A program made the translations under genes and the position numbers. A stretch of 64,000 bases of DNA from Pseudoalteromonas amylolytica (GTDB lineage: Bacteria; Pseudomonadota; Gammaproteobacteria; Enterobacterales; Alteromonadaceae), in assembly GCF_001854605.1 (NCBI RefSeq), contig NZ_MKJU01000031.1:91048-155047 (forward strand). The letters are read 5' to 3'. How positions within the stretch are numbered: position 1 is the first letter of the stretch; every line of letters begins with the position of its first letter. Shown here piece after piece: positions 36,532-45,866 of this stretch. Under the pieces are notes generated by a model, which ran no database searches, had not been told where the DNA came from, and saw only the letters and a program-made list of their open reading frames with translations.

Positions 36532-37536
36532 CTACAGGCGAGCATTGTTAACTTTTGACCACAAGGATACACCGACCCTTTCAAGCGCGGCACTAAAGCC
36601 CAATCCTACTTTCTCTGACAGCGTCTTTTTACCTCTATAAGTAACCTTGAAGAGTTGGTGCGTCTTGTCTAAAGACATCAACACGTCATCACTGGTACTA
36701 ATTTCATCTACCAGATTGAATGACTTGGCATATGTTGCAAACCAGTGCTCCCCTGTCGCGACCTTAGATATATCAAGCTGAGGTCTATGTTCTGCAACGA
36801 AAGATTTAAACAGGCCATGTGTGTGCTCGATTTCTTCTTTGAACTTTTCGCGCCCTTTCTCAGTGTTTTCACCAAACATAGTCAATGTACGCTTATATTC
36901 ACCAGCTGTGATCTGTTCAAAGTCAACATCGTTCTTTTTGAGAATTTTATTAAAGTTTGGAATTTGCGCCAACACTCCAATCGAACCGACGATCGCAAAA
37001 GGTGCTGCAATGATTTTATCGGCAACACAAGCCATCATATAGCCACCACTTGCCGCCACCTTATCTACACAAACCGTAAGTGGTAAGCCGTGCAGCTTTA
37101 CGCGATTCAGCTGAGAAGCAGCTAAACCATAACCATGGACGACTCCACCGCCGCTTTCTACATTCACTACCACTTGGTCTTTACTTTTATCAGCGATAGT
37201 CAAAATTGCGCTAATCTCCTCGCGTAAATTTTTAACTTCATGAGCATCTAAGCTGCCGATAAAATCCACCACAAAGACTTTGCCCTCGTCCTGCTCGTCC
37301 TGTTGTTTTTTTAATGCTTTATGATAAGCCTTGAGTTCCTTTTTATCTAAAGCTTGCTCAACAAAACGCCCTTTGGTTTGCTGCATTTGCTTTGACAAAT
37401 CTTTCAGCTCAACTTCTCCTGATTCATTCTTCGACTTTTGCCCTGCGCCAACAATCAACGCTACAACAACGCCTATCGCAACAACTAGCGTGACAGCTTT
37501 CGCCAAAAACAAACCATACTCAAATAAAAATGCCAA
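36532..37536 (-). CDS. sohB: SohB-type inner-membrane serine protease
   Basis: A 334-residue protein of the S49 (SppA/SohB) family with an N-terminal membrane segment (EYGLFLAKAVTLVVAIGVVVAL) and a periplasm- or cytosol-facing catalytic domain. VNVESGGGVVHGYGL, KVAASGGYMMACVADKI (nucleophile Ser in AASGGY) and FAIVGSIGVLAQIPNF follow the family. It starts with TTG: AAAGGAG stands 6 nt before it, and the N-terminal residues align with E. coli SohB. A terminator for the upstream lipase gene lies just ahead. Confidence 0.93.
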   Translation of the reverse strand: MAFLFEYGLFLAKAVTLVVAIGVVVALIVGAGQKSKNESGEVELKDLSKQMQQTKGRFVEQALDKKELKAYHKALKKQQDEQDEGKVFVVDFIGSLDAHEVKNLREEISAILTIADKSKDQVVVNVESGGGVVHGYGLAASQLNRVKLHGLPLTVCVDKVAASGGYMMACVADKIIAAPFAIVGSIGVLAQIPNFNKILKKNDVDFEQITAGEYKRTLTMFGENTEKGREKFKEEIEHTHGLFKSFVAEHRPQLDISKVATGEHWFATYAKSFNLVDEISTSDDVLMSLDKTHQLFKVTYRGKKTLSEKVGLGFSAALERVGVSLWSKVNNARL

Positions 37537-37568
37537 CGTTGACTCCTTTGAAAACTAGCAATAAACCA

Positions 37569-37594
37569 TAAAAAAAGCCGCTTAACAGCGGCTT
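37569..37594 (-). terminator. Intrinsic terminator of the VolA-like lipase gene
   Basis: On the minus strand AAGCCGCT - GTTA - AGCGGCTTTTTTT, about 22 nt after the lipase stop codon. Confidence 0.9.
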
Positions 37595-37615
37595 CTCATC
37601 TTGACTCAATAACTA

Positions 37616-40051
37616 TTAATTAGCAATAACTGCAGAGTTAGTTATCTGCAAGTAAAGCCCTTTTGATTTCAAGAAAGACGCAATTTGTGTTTGCATTTCA
37701 ACTGCGGCCATGGCATGGCCTTGAGGCGTCCCACCGGTATTTTCACGCATTGACGTTGTCAATGATGAAGCATGGTTACCTTGACTAAAGTTAACAACAT
37801 AACTCATAGGGGTTTCTGAGAGCTGTGTTGTAGATACAGTTTGTAAACCCATCAAGTTAGCCATAGGTGTACCGCCCGATAAAGGGTTTGCTGTGGTCGG
37901 CGGAATAACTGTATCCGCTTTGTTACCGTCAACTCCACCTGTGATCAAACTCATGTAAACCGGAGTTTGTACAGCTTGAACAAGGCTTGCATAGTTACCC
38001 GGGTCGCCGCTCTCTAACACGGTCTGAGCTGCATAAACAAACTGTTGAATAATACTTTGAACCGCTGCCAGTGATTGAGTATCGCCAGTTTCTGCTAGGT
38101 GCTTGGTATAAGCCACAAACGCACATGGCGCTACCGCAGATAGGTATGCAGGATCTTGTGGATTAGGCTCGATACCTTCAACAGGGCAAACGGACGCAGC
38201 ATTCGTTGCAATAAAGATGATAAATGCCTTAGATGCTAAATTGTTAGCCGCTAATAAAACAGAACCTTTTACGAACGGGCCGAACTCTTCTGACTCAGCT
38301 AAGAAACTCGCGATGCCACTACCGCCACTTGCCAGTGCTGCACTTTGTACTTTAAATAACGGGTCAACTTGTGGGTCAAGCGGTAAGTTCGCATGAGCAA
38401 TAAAGCTTGGTGCAACTATAGCCCCCAACGATTGACCAAAATAGCTAACTTGCATCGGGTTCAAACCCAGCGCAGGATTCACAAAGTTCAACCCTAAACG
38501 TAAGCCAAGTAAATCCACTGCTGACTGGCGCAAGTTGTCACGTGCAACAAGTAAAGAAGTCAGGTTCATGTAAGATAGCACTGACCCTTTTGATGCATTG
38601 AAATCATCAGTACCATCACCGTCAATATCTAAACCTCGCTCACCGTGCATTGGGTGGTCAATCGCAACCGTTGCAAAGCCTTGCGAGCTTAACGCGAGTG
38701 TCAGGCCCAACATTGCCTCTTTGTTTGAGGTAATGCCGTGCTGAAGAATAACCACAGGCCAGCCTGTTGTTGGTTGTTCAATACCAAATAGCTCAGGGAT
38801 TGGCTTCGTAATTTGTACAGGCACATTCGCTAGCCACTGAACTTGTGGAATCGTGTTGTACTTGGTTAGGAAGCGTGTTGTATCTAGACCGAAATCACGT
38901 AGTACGCCACTTGACATCGCCGCACAGGCCGCATCGTTAGTATCCGCTTGTGGCTCAGGCAATGTGCCACCAATCGCCGCTTTATAACCTAATACCGCTA
39001 CAGCACTATCACACTGAGCGCGCCAGTAAGTATCTGCGGCACTGCTGATGTCAGTAGTTGCAGGCTTAGCGGAATACATAGGCAATTGGATACTACCACG
39101 CATGTATTGAACAGCCTGAAATGGTGCGAGCGTTGCTGGGTCAGTGATCACCGCAGATAACACATCAGCTACGGTCATCATAGGTTGATCTGGTACAACT
39201 ACTTTCGGGTTAGTGCCTTGTGCAAGGCTGGCTGCCATTAGCTTTTTAACAGTGCCAACAACGGGTCCAACTGATTGCATCGTAGCCGCAGCGGTATAAA
39301 TAATATTCTCTTTGGCTAAGTCACCACCACTTGTTACCGCACTCTCATAACTTTTAATCACAGCTTGTAGTGCGATTTGCGTGTCTGTCACTAATGGTGC
39401 ATCTTGACGCAGTAAAGTGTAAGTCGAAGAAGGTTTAATGGCACGTCCATCAGCCATGGTTAACGAATCAGTCAGCACCGTGATATACGTCTTGCCCGCT
39501 TTAAACGGCTTCAGTGGCTGGATCACAATACCATCGCCACTGTCATTTAAAACAGATACGAAATCGCCTGTCATGCCATTTTCAAGCTCACCAACTAGGC
39601 GACACGCGATACCTGCCGGTACAGCCGCACATTGTTCATCGCTTTGACTGGCGCCCATAACCACTTCAAAAATACGCACTGATTGCGGGTCGCTAGCAGC
39701 TTGTGCACTGACAGACTGTCCCGCTGGTACATTTAAATCGATCACATATGGCATTTGTGTAGACCAGCCATCTTGCGCGCCCAACGCCAATGATGGAGAC
39801 GAATAATGTGCACGCGTTACCGCTGGGTTGCCATTTTCATCAAGTTCACCTGGTAGATTAAGGGTGCCATCTTTTGTACCACTCAAAAGCAAATCGTTAG
39901 GAACAGAAATAACACTGTTTGATGGGTCAAATTTAATGGAAACTGAAGGCAGTACTGGGGTTGAATCTTTTTTTACATCTTCTAATGTTTCACCGCCACC
40001 ACAGCCGACGAGGACTGAAGAAACCGCGAGTGAGAGTAGCATTTTTTTCAT
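37616..40051 (-). CDS. VolA/Pla-1-family surface lipase (lysophospholipase) lipoprotein
   Basis: An 811-residue protein with a lipobox (SSVLVGC followed by Gly-Gly). The long N-terminal half contains a beta-rich domain (ISVPNDLLLSG, RAHYSSPSLALGAQDGW) found in the Pla-1/cef family, and the C-terminal half an alpha/beta hydrolase: VVILQHGITSNKEAML, AIDHPMHGERG and the nucleophile elbow YFGQSLGAIVAPS (Ser in GQSLG). Vibrio VolA of this family is a surface-exposed lipoprotein that cleaves lysophosphatidylcholine and feeds fatty acids to FadL; by analogy this protein acts at the cell surface. No fadL is adjacent here. It is transcribed alone, with a terminator. Confidence 0.88.
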   Translation of the reverse strand: MKKMLLSLAVSSVLVGCGGGETLEDVKKDSTPVLPSVSIKFDPSNSVISVPNDLLLSGTKDGTLNLPGELDENGNPAVTRAHYSSPSLALGAQDGWSTQMPYVIDLNVPAGQSVSAQAASDPQSVRIFEVVMGASQSDEQCAAVPAGIACRLVGELENGMTGDFVSVLNDSGDGIVIQPLKPFKAGKTYITVLTDSLTMADGRAIKPSSTYTLLRQDAPLVTDTQIALQAVIKSYESAVTSGGDLAKENIIYTAAATMQSVGPVVGTVKKLMAASLAQGTNPKVVVPDQPMMTVADVLSAVITDPATLAPFQAVQYMRGSIQLPMYSAKPATTDISSAADTYWRAQCDSAVAVLGYKAAIGGTLPEPQADTNDAACAAMSSGVLRDFGLDTTRFLTKYNTIPQVQWLANVPVQITKPIPELFGIEQPTTGWPVVILQHGITSNKEAMLGLTLALSSQGFATVAIDHPMHGERGLDIDGDGTDDFNASKGSVLSYMNLTSLLVARDNLRQSAVDLLGLRLGLNFVNPALGLNPMQVSYFGQSLGAIVAPSFIAHANLPLDPQVDPLFKVQSAALASGGSGIASFLAESEEFGPFVKGSVLLAANNLASKAFIIFIATNAASVCPVEGIEPNPQDPAYLSAVAPCAFVAYTKHLAETGDTQSLAAVQSIIQQFVYAAQTVLESGDPGNYASLVQAVQTPVYMSLITGGVDGNKADTVIPPTTANPLSGGTPMANLMGLQTVSTTQLSETPMSYVVNFSQGNHASSLTTSMRENTGGTPQGHAMAAVEMQTQIASFLKSKGLYLQITNSAVIAN

Positions 40052-40237
40052 TTTATAGGCTCCGACATAATCTTATTATTCTTAGTGCTCTAATTCGTTA
40101 AAACTATGTAATTTTGTTTTTAATAAGACATTAGACCAGTTAAAGTTAACGTAAAGTGTAGCCTTTCGCCACCTATATTTACAATAAATTCGATAACTTG
40201 TGGTAAAATGTCGAAAATTTACCAGTTGAGGTTGAAA

Positions 40238-40981
40238 ATGCACGATTATATAGCCGCGGCTAATGCCTTAGAGAACAAAACAATTTTAGTAACCGGTGCT
40301 GGTGATGGTATCGGTAGAGTGGCTGCAATCACTTATGCTAAGCACGGTGCAACCGTAATTTTACTTGGCAAAACTACCAAAAAACTTGAGTGTGTCTATG
40401 ATGAAATTGTCAACGCAGGTTATCCTCAACCGGCAATTGTACCGCTAGATATGCGTGGGGCCACTAAACAAAATTATCGCGACTTAGCAGCCACCATTGA
40501 GCAACAGTTCGGTAAATTAGACGGATTACTCAATAATGCATCAATTTTAGGTTCCTTGGGGCCGCTTGAGCACTTTTGCGTTTCTACCTTTGAGAACATT
40601 ATGAAGGTCAACGTAACAGCACAGGCGATGATCACCAAATATATGTTCCCACTACTACGAAAAGCGCCCAATGCGTCAATCATCTTTACCTCGTCAGGTG
40701 TTGGTCGTCAGGGTCGTGAGTTTTGGGGTCCTTACGCTATTTCTAAGTTTGCTACAGAAGGCATGATGCAAACATGGGCATCAGAGGTTGGAAAAACCAA
40801 TATCCGTATTAACTGTATCAACCCCGGTGCGACGCGCACAAGCATGCGTGCATCAGCATTCCCTGGTGAAGATAAAGACAGTCTAAAAACCCCTGAGCAA
40901 CTTATGCCAACCTATTTATATTTGATGAGTGATGATTCAACTTCGGTGAATGGCCAATCAATTGATGCTCAACCAAAATAA
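40238..40981 (+). CDS. yciK: YciK-type short-chain dehydrogenase
   Basis: A 247-residue Rossmann-fold SDR with TGAGDGIGRVAA (cofactor binding), LLNNASILG (in place of NNAG), SSGVGRQGREFWGPYAISK (catalytic Ser, Tyr, Lys) and NCINPGATRTSMR. It matches E. coli YciK; its physiological substrate is unknown. GAGG about 7 nt before the ATG at 40238 supports that start over 40208. A hairpin follows at 41019. Confidence 0.92.
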   Translation: MHDYIAAANALENKTILVTGAGDGIGRVAAITYAKHGATVILLGKTTKKLECVYDEIVNAGYPQPAIVPLDMRGATKQNYRDLAATIEQQFGKLDGLLNNASILGSLGPLEHFCVSTFENIMKVNVTAQAMITKYMFPLLRKAPNASIIFTSSGVGRQGREFWGPYAISKFATEGMMQTWASEVGKTNIRINCINPGATRTSMRASAFPGEDKDSLKTPEQLMPTYLYLMSDDSTSVNGQSIDAQPK

Positions 40982-41018
40982 CTTCTCCTTTAGATAGTTA
41001 TAAGGCAAGTTACCAGTG

Positions 41019-41048
41019 AAGTGATGACACCTTGTGTGGTCATCACTT
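41019..41048 (+). terminator. Stem-loop downstream of yciK
   Basis: Perfect 10-bp arms (AAGTGATGAC / GTCATCACTT) with a 10-nt loop, followed by a short T/A-rich tail. The remaining bases to 41270 hold no gene. Confidence 0.6.
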
Positions 41049-41270
41049 TATATCTCCACCTCTTATCCTTGTACATATCATCTTCATTTACACTTTCTCA
41101 TACTCGATAGTTACCCTACTCGTGCTTGCTTATGCTTAACGGTTAAACAGCAAAGGTCAATCTTATAATGTGATACAAGAATAGCTTTTTGCAAAATCTA
41201 ATATTGCGTTAAAATCCAAAACTTGCATAACAGCTCTAGGTAAAGCACCTCATAATGATTAAGGATATTT

Positions 41271-41984
41271 GTGGCAAATTTTGAAACTCATTTTAAAGGC
41301 TCTGTAGTCACCAGCGCTGCGCTCGGTTCAGTTATTCTAGCTACCTCTTCTGCTACCCCAACCGATACGCTATTACTTTTTGTGATTGGCAGTTTGGCGG
41401 GGTTGTTACCCGATTTAGATGCGGATAAATCCCGTTCACTTAACTGCCTATTCACCGTGTTTGCGCTGTGTATTGGGATCTGTCTGCCCGTGATATGGTC
41501 GTTGAACTCATTAACTGAAATTTGGCTCAGTGCGATTAGCGTATATCTAGTCTTAATGTATGCGGTAAAACCCATATTTGAGCGCTTTACCATTCACCGC
41601 GGTGCGAGTCACTCTTTATTGAATGTGGTAATGATAACGCTGCTGGCTGTCAACCTTGCTATTTTAAGTGGTAAGTCTAGCCACTTCGCTCTGTTGTGTG
41701 GTGTGGCAGTCATCGTGGGTATGCTTACTCATCTGATTTTAGATGAGTGTTACAGTGTCGATATCAATAACAATGATATAAAAGCCTCATTTGGCAGTGC
41801 GCTCAAACCCATGGCCATTAACTCGCCGATGGCGTGCCTATTGCAGTTAGCTGTGATTGGATTGTCAATTTATATGTTGATACCACACCAAGAGGCTTTG
41901 CTAGGTGCAGTTAAAGGCTGGCATTATGAGTTAGCAAAACTTCCGCTGTTACCGAACGCTGACATAATACAAAGATGGTTATAG
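41271..41984 (+). CDS. YdjM-like membrane-bound metal-dependent hydrolase
   Basis: A 237-residue membrane protein of the YdjM family (PF04307-type): LAGLLPDLDADKSRSL, TIHRGASHSLLN and HLILDECYSVD carry the Asp and His residues thought to bind metal. About five membrane segments are visible. It starts with GTG, supported by AAGGAT 6 nt upstream. In E. coli ydjM is under LexA; I saw no clear LexA box here. It converges on the siderophore cluster. Confidence 0.85.
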   Translation: MANFETHFKGSVVTSAALGSVILATSSATPTDTLLLFVIGSLAGLLPDLDADKSRSLNCLFTVFALCIGICLPVIWSLNSLTEIWLSAISVYLVLMYAVKPIFERFTIHRGASHSLLNVVMITLLAVNLAILSGKSSHFALLCGVAVIVGMLTHLILDECYSVDINNNDIKASFGSALKPMAINSPMACLLQLAVIGLSIYMLIPHQEALLGAVKGWHYELAKLPLLPNADIIQRWL

Positions 41985-41987
41985 TAG

Positions 41988-42012
41988 CAAAAAGGCTGCC
42001 GAGTGGCAGCCT
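41988..42012 (-). terminator. Intrinsic terminator of the siderophore cluster
   Basis: On the minus strand AGGCTGCC - ACTC - GGCAGCCTTTTTG, twenty bases after the receptor stop codon. It marks the 3' end of the cluster. Confidence 0.85.
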
Positions 42013-42031
42013 AAGGGAGATTTGCTCGGTA

Positions 42032-44131
42032 TTACCACACGATGCGATATTTAACCGAGAAGGTGCGACCGCGACCAGGAATTGAACTGCTGTTATTACC
42101 ATTACGTTGTAACTGGCTGTATACTGGGAAGTATTGATTATTGAACAAGTTCTCAATGCCCACTGTCACAGTGCCCTGCTCAAGCTCAATTTGAGAGTTA
42201 AAATCAACCAAGGTATAGCTTTCAACGTCTCTTCGACCAAATGCGTTTTCACCTTCTAAGCGATAGTCTTTGCTGCCACTGTGCATAAAAGTCAGATTTG
42301 TGCGCCAACTGCTGGTGAGATCATAGTTTAACTGCGCGGTCAGCTTGCTTGGTGCAATGCTAAAGCCGTTCATTTGTTGGAATTGTTCCGCGTTTTGCGC
42401 TTTTTCGTCACCATTGGCTTTGCTGTAGCTCAAGTCCATGCTCAAGTTATTGGTCATGTCCCATGAAGATGCGATTTCAAAACCGTCAATCTCAACTTGG
42501 TTACGACTGATTGAAAGACCCATGCCTTCGCTCTTAACACGACCTAAGTCAGATTTAGAAACAAAATACGCTGCGCTGAAGCTTAAAGACCCCAATTCCC
42601 CACGCCAACCAATTTCGCGATCTGTTGACTCAATGGGTTGTAATGATGACTGACTTAAATCAAACTGGCTGCTAGCGTAACGGATCTGTAAGCCAATATC
42701 AGGCAACTCGTATCCTTCATTGAATGCAACATATACTGTATGGTTATCATTGATATCGTATGTCACACCAAGATTGTAAACCGTTGAGCTATAATCATAA
42801 CTACTACCAGAAATAGCAACCGCTTGTCCAAGGGTTGTAAAGTCATCAAAGCTGGCATCAATGCGCTCGGCTCGAAGACCTGCTTCAACACCAAGTTGCT
42901 CCGTCACGTTAGCACGCGCTTGAGCGAATGCCGCTAAAGTACGGTGGCTAATTTCTGGCACAAAAGCTTTGTCACCCGTTTCTTTGAACACTAAATAGCC
43001 GCTATTGTCGTAAACTTCGCCGTCATATGTAGTAACAGGCATTTCACTGCGCTCGTCTTGTGCGTCAAAACCCCAATCTAGTTCTAGGTTTTCACTGAGC
43101 TGGCTGTTTACAGTAAGTTTAAGACCTAAGTTTGTGCTCTCTAAATACGTTTGCGCCAAGTGATTCCAAGTAGCATAAGGACGACCATCGAATGGTGCAA
43201 AACGTGCGTCATAATCACGGAAATAGAATTGCGCAGACAGTTTATTATTTTCACTCAGTTGGTTTTGATAACCAACATTAAAAACCAAGTTGTTGATCTG
43301 ATTTTGCTTATCCAGCTGTAGGCCTTTGATAGACTGAGCTTTGTTGATATAAGGTAACGCTTTCACAGTTGGGTCTGAGGCATAGTCAGTGTCTTGCTCA
43401 AGTACGTAACTTAATACTGATAAAGATAAAGATTGCGCATCCCATGTCTTCGACACCTTTGCATCAAAACTGTAGATATCACTGTCAAAGCTATCGCCCT
43501 GACTTGGCTCAACCGCGATACGATCACCATCAGCGTCTGAAAAGCTATCAACATTTTCATAGCTTGCGCCAACACGATATTGCCAGTCATTTACTTGACC
43601 AACAAACGATTGTGCTAGCGTGTAAGCTCCATTTTTCACTTCAATACTTGATGCAATTTCAGACGCCTGTTGTCCACCCTTAGTATAAATATAGATAACG
43701 CCACCTGTTGCACCGCTACCATATAGCGCATTACCACCACGGAAGATCTCTACTCGTTCAACTTGTGCTGGATGCAGGTTGTGCAAATCACGAGAGATAT
43801 TGCGATTGGTGTTCATAGGTACACCATCAATCAGTACTAAGGCATTACGACCACGTAGTGTTGTACCAAAGTTTGTTAATGCTGGTGTTGGAGGTGCCAT
43901 ACCCGGAACCGTTTTAGCCAATACTTCAGCAATGTTTTGTGCGCTAGAGAATTGCGTACGCAACATTTGCTCATCAATCACTGAAACATTGCGAGCGATA
44001 GAGTTTAAGTCGGAAGCCATGCGCTGTGCACGGATCTCTACATGTTCAATATCGTCAGCTAATACAGTATGCGAAACACCAGCTAACAACGCGGTAACAC
44101 TCACACAGAGCAGAGATTTTTTAAGAAGCAT
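42032..44131 (-). CDS. TonB-dependent receptor, probable ferric staphyloferrin B receptor
   Basis: A 699-residue outer-membrane protein: signal peptide (LLCVSVTALLAGVSHTVLA-D), a TonB-box-like EHVEIRA, a plug domain (NVSVIDEQMLRTQFSSAQNI, LRGRNALVLIDGVPMNT, VERVEIFRGGNALYGSGATGGVIYI) and a 22-strand barrel closing with FSVKYRIVW. It lies at the end of the sbn-like cluster, 43 nt after the sbnI-like gene, so it very probably imports the ferric form of the product. It has its own AT-rich site at 44144 and its own AAGGA ribosome site. Substrate assignment is inference from position. Confidence 0.85.
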   Translation of the reverse strand: MLLKKSLLCVSVTALLAGVSHTVLADDIEHVEIRAQRMASDLNSIARNVSVIDEQMLRTQFSSAQNIAEVLAKTVPGMAPPTPALTNFGTTLRGRNALVLIDGVPMNTNRNISRDLHNLHPAQVERVEIFRGGNALYGSGATGGVIYIYTKGGQQASEIASSIEVKNGAYTLAQSFVGQVNDWQYRVGASYENVDSFSDADGDRIAVEPSQGDSFDSDIYSFDAKVSKTWDAQSLSLSVLSYVLEQDTDYASDPTVKALPYINKAQSIKGLQLDKQNQINNLVFNVGYQNQLSENNKLSAQFYFRDYDARFAPFDGRPYATWNHLAQTYLESTNLGLKLTVNSQLSENLELDWGFDAQDERSEMPVTTYDGEVYDNSGYLVFKETGDKAFVPEISHRTLAAFAQARANVTEQLGVEAGLRAERIDASFDDFTTLGQAVAISGSSYDYSSTVYNLGVTYDINDNHTVYVAFNEGYELPDIGLQIRYASSQFDLSQSSLQPIESTDREIGWRGELGSLSFSAAYFVSKSDLGRVKSEGMGLSISRNQVEIDGFEIASSWDMTNNLSMDLSYSKANGDEKAQNAEQFQQMNGFSIAPSKLTAQLNYDLTSSWRTNLTFMHSGSKDYRLEGENAFGRRDVESYTLVDFNSQIELEQGTVTVGIENLFNNQYFPVYSQLQRNGNNSSSIPGRGRTFSVKYRIVW

Positions 44132-44143
44132 TTTAGTCCTTAT

Positions 44144-44162
44144 ACTAATAAGTATTATTATT
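44144..44162 (-). promoter_or_regulatory. Candidate Fur box upstream of the receptor gene
   Basis: On the minus strand AATAATAATACTTATTAGT matches the 19-bp classical Fur consensus at 13 positions by my count. It lies about 13 nt upstream of the receptor ATG, so Fur could block transcription or translation start there. The region is AT-rich, which lowers the weight of the match. Confidence 0.45.
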
Positions 44163-44174
44163 TATATTTAAAAG

Positions 44175-44606
44175 TTAAATTCTGAGTGCATGATAATCTA
44201 ACTGATAACTATTATCAATAAGCAACTTAAGTGAAATATTGCAATTTGGTAAAGGACGAACAAATTGATGGCGCGTGCTTTTAGCTGGCAAACGTTGTCC
44301 TGCCTGTGCATGCTCGATAACACACTTAGGTGTTAAAGCTCTGCTCGGATGAGTGCTAATGAACTCGACTTCATCATAATCCAGCAAAATACAAGGAACT
44401 TTTGCCAAACCCAAACGACACGCAACCAAGTGTCTATGATGACCATCCATGATAGACCCAGAAAGTCTATCCACGGTGATTGGTACGCGCCAAATCTGCT
44501 CATGTAACACTTTTTGCTGTAGCCACTCTACGCGTTCAGGGATCACCTCTTCATTAGGCTTGAGATCTTGCGGTGACATAAAATGTATTGATTTATCTAG
44601 TGGCAT
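44175..44606 (-). CDS. sbnI: Short SbnI-like protein, ParB-fold free serine kinase (SerK-like)
   Basis: A 143-residue protein with the ParB/SerK-type fold. HFMSPQDLKPNEEVIPERVEWLQQ supplies conserved acidic residues, the central motif is IMDGHHRHLVACRLGLAKVPC (DGHHRH, residues 54-59), and LPAKSTRHQFV is the C-terminal motif I associate with archaeal SerK. S. aureus SbnI (about 254 residues) is a free L-serine kinase giving O-phosphoserine, the substrate of SbnA, and also a heme-responsive regulator. This protein has roughly only the kinase half. It lies 81 nt after sbnH. Kinase function is inferred; it is unlikely to be a chromosome partition protein. Confidence 0.75.
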   Translation of the reverse strand: MPLDKSIHFMSPQDLKPNEEVIPERVEWLQQKVLHEQIWRVPITVDRLSGSIMDGHHRHLVACRLGLAKVPCILLDYDEVEFISTHPSRALTPKCVIEHAQAGQRLPAKSTRHQFVRPLPNCNISLKLLIDNSYQLDYHALRI

Positions 44607-44644
44607 AACATAGCTTCCTTATACGTTGATTCAATTTAAATTTT

Positions 44645-44679
44645 GCGCAGCGGATACTGACCGCAGCAGCCGCTGCTGC
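44645..44679 (-). other. Mutually exclusive hairpins between sbnH and the sbnI-like gene
   Basis: GCAGCAGC and GCTGCTGC (44663-44679) form one hairpin. The GCAGCGG at 44647-44653 can instead pair with CCGCTGC at 44670-44676. The two pairings exclude each other. They sit in the 81-nt gap and may set the ratio of the two proteins or be a weak transcription pause; no T-run follows. Confidence 0.35.
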
Positions 44680-44687
44680 ACCGAAGG

Positions 44688-45866
44688 TTACAAATACACT
44701 CTTTGTGGATGAGGGTGAGATAAAAAGTCGTGGTGAGAAATATGCCAACCATACGCACCCGCTTTTTCAAAAACGATGATATCGCCCGCACGCAAGCGCT
44801 CTACCACTACCCCTTTGGCTAGCACATCTTTAGGCGTACAGAGTTCTCCACATAAGGTCACTGGCGCATCGTTTAACTCAGGCCTAGTAAATGGATAGGG
44901 CCACTCTTCTCGTGCAAGCACCCTAAATGGATGATTGTGCTGCCACGATGATGGCAACCTAAAGTGATGGTTACCACCTCGCAGCACCGCAAAGTTTTCA
45001 CCATGATTACGCTTAACATCCGTCACCTCAGCCAAGTACACACCACAATAAGCACTGACAAAACGACCACATTCCATGGCAATATTTAGTTCTGGAAAAC
45101 GCTTAAGCAATGCGCTTAGTTGCTCACAATAGCTTGACCAATCGAACGGGCGCTGCTGCTCTTGATAAGTAACACCTATGCCGCCACCTACATTGACGGT
45201 ACTCAGCTCTAGGTCATATTGCTGTTGCCATTGCAGCGCAGTCGTTATGTATTTTTCAATCGCTTTGATCTGGGTATTTTCTTGTAAGTTATTAGAAATA
45301 CAATGAAAGTGAAATCCAACAACACGTAAATTTGGATAACGACTTAGCTCAGAGAGCATGCCCTCAAGCTCGCTTTGCTCAATACCAAATTGGGTCGCCT
45401 TGCCAGCCATTTGTAATGTCGCATCGGGCAATGCAAAGCTTGGGTTAACTCTTAGTAGCACCTCAACTGTTTTTCCTTGCTCTTGAGCCAGCCAATTCAA
45501 GCGCTGCATTTGCAACTGACTTTCAAGATGATACAACGTGACATTATGCGCCAATGCCGCTGTTAGCTCAGTGATTGTTTTACCCGGGCCACCAAAAGCA
45601 ATGGGGACGGTTTCACTCACTGCCCTAACCTTTTCTATTTCACCCATTGACGCAACTTCAAAACCATACACGTGCGGCAGTAACGCACGTAATACCTGCT
45701 CATCGCTATTGGCCTTAATGGCATAGTAAAATTGTACCGCTTCTGGCAATGGGTTAAGCAATGATTGAACATGCTCTGTTAAGCTATTTAAGTCGTATAT
45801 AAAGGCGCAAACCTCTTGTTGTTGCTTAGCAACATACTCGTTTATTTTTTCAATGCTGACGGTCAC
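44688..45866 (-). CDS. sbnH: SbnH-type PLP decarboxylase of staphyloferrin B synthesis
   Basis: A 392-residue fold-type III PLP enzyme of the ornithine/DAP/arginine decarboxylase 2 family, close to S. aureus SbnH (about 400). FYYAIKANSDEQVL contains the Schiff-base lysine, VYGFEVASMGE follows, then VVGFHFHCISNN, VNVGGGIGVTY (phosphate loop) and TLCGELCTPKDVL with the active-site cysteine. In S. aureus SbnH decarboxylates citryl-diaminopropionate to citryl-diaminoethane between two condensation steps. It starts with GTG, overlapping the sbnG stop by 4 bp, with AAGGAG 8 nt upstream. Confidence 0.92.
   Translation of the reverse strand: MTVSIEKINEYVAKQQQEVCAFIYDLNSLTEHVQSLLNPLPEAVQFYYAIKANSDEQVLRALLPHVYGFEVASMGEIEKVRAVSETVPIAFGGPGKTITELTAALAHNVTLYHLESQLQMQRLNWLAQEQGKTVEVLLRVNPSFALPDATLQMAGKATQFGIEQSELEGMLSELSRYPNLRVVGFHFHCISNNLQENTQIKAIEKYITTALQWQQQYDLELSTVNVGGGIGVTYQEQQRPFDWSSYCEQLSALLKRFPELNIAMECGRFVSAYCGVYLAEVTDVKRNHGENFAVLRGGNHHFRLPSSWQHNHPFRVLAREEWPYPFTRPELNDAPVTLCGELCTPKDVLAKGVVVERLRAGDIIVFEKAGAYGWHISHHDFLSHPHPQRVYL

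Noticed and set aside
44175..44606. ParB chromosome partition protein
   Set aside because: No helix-turn-helix domain, no parA, and the neighbourhood and SerK-like C-terminal motif fit SbnI better.
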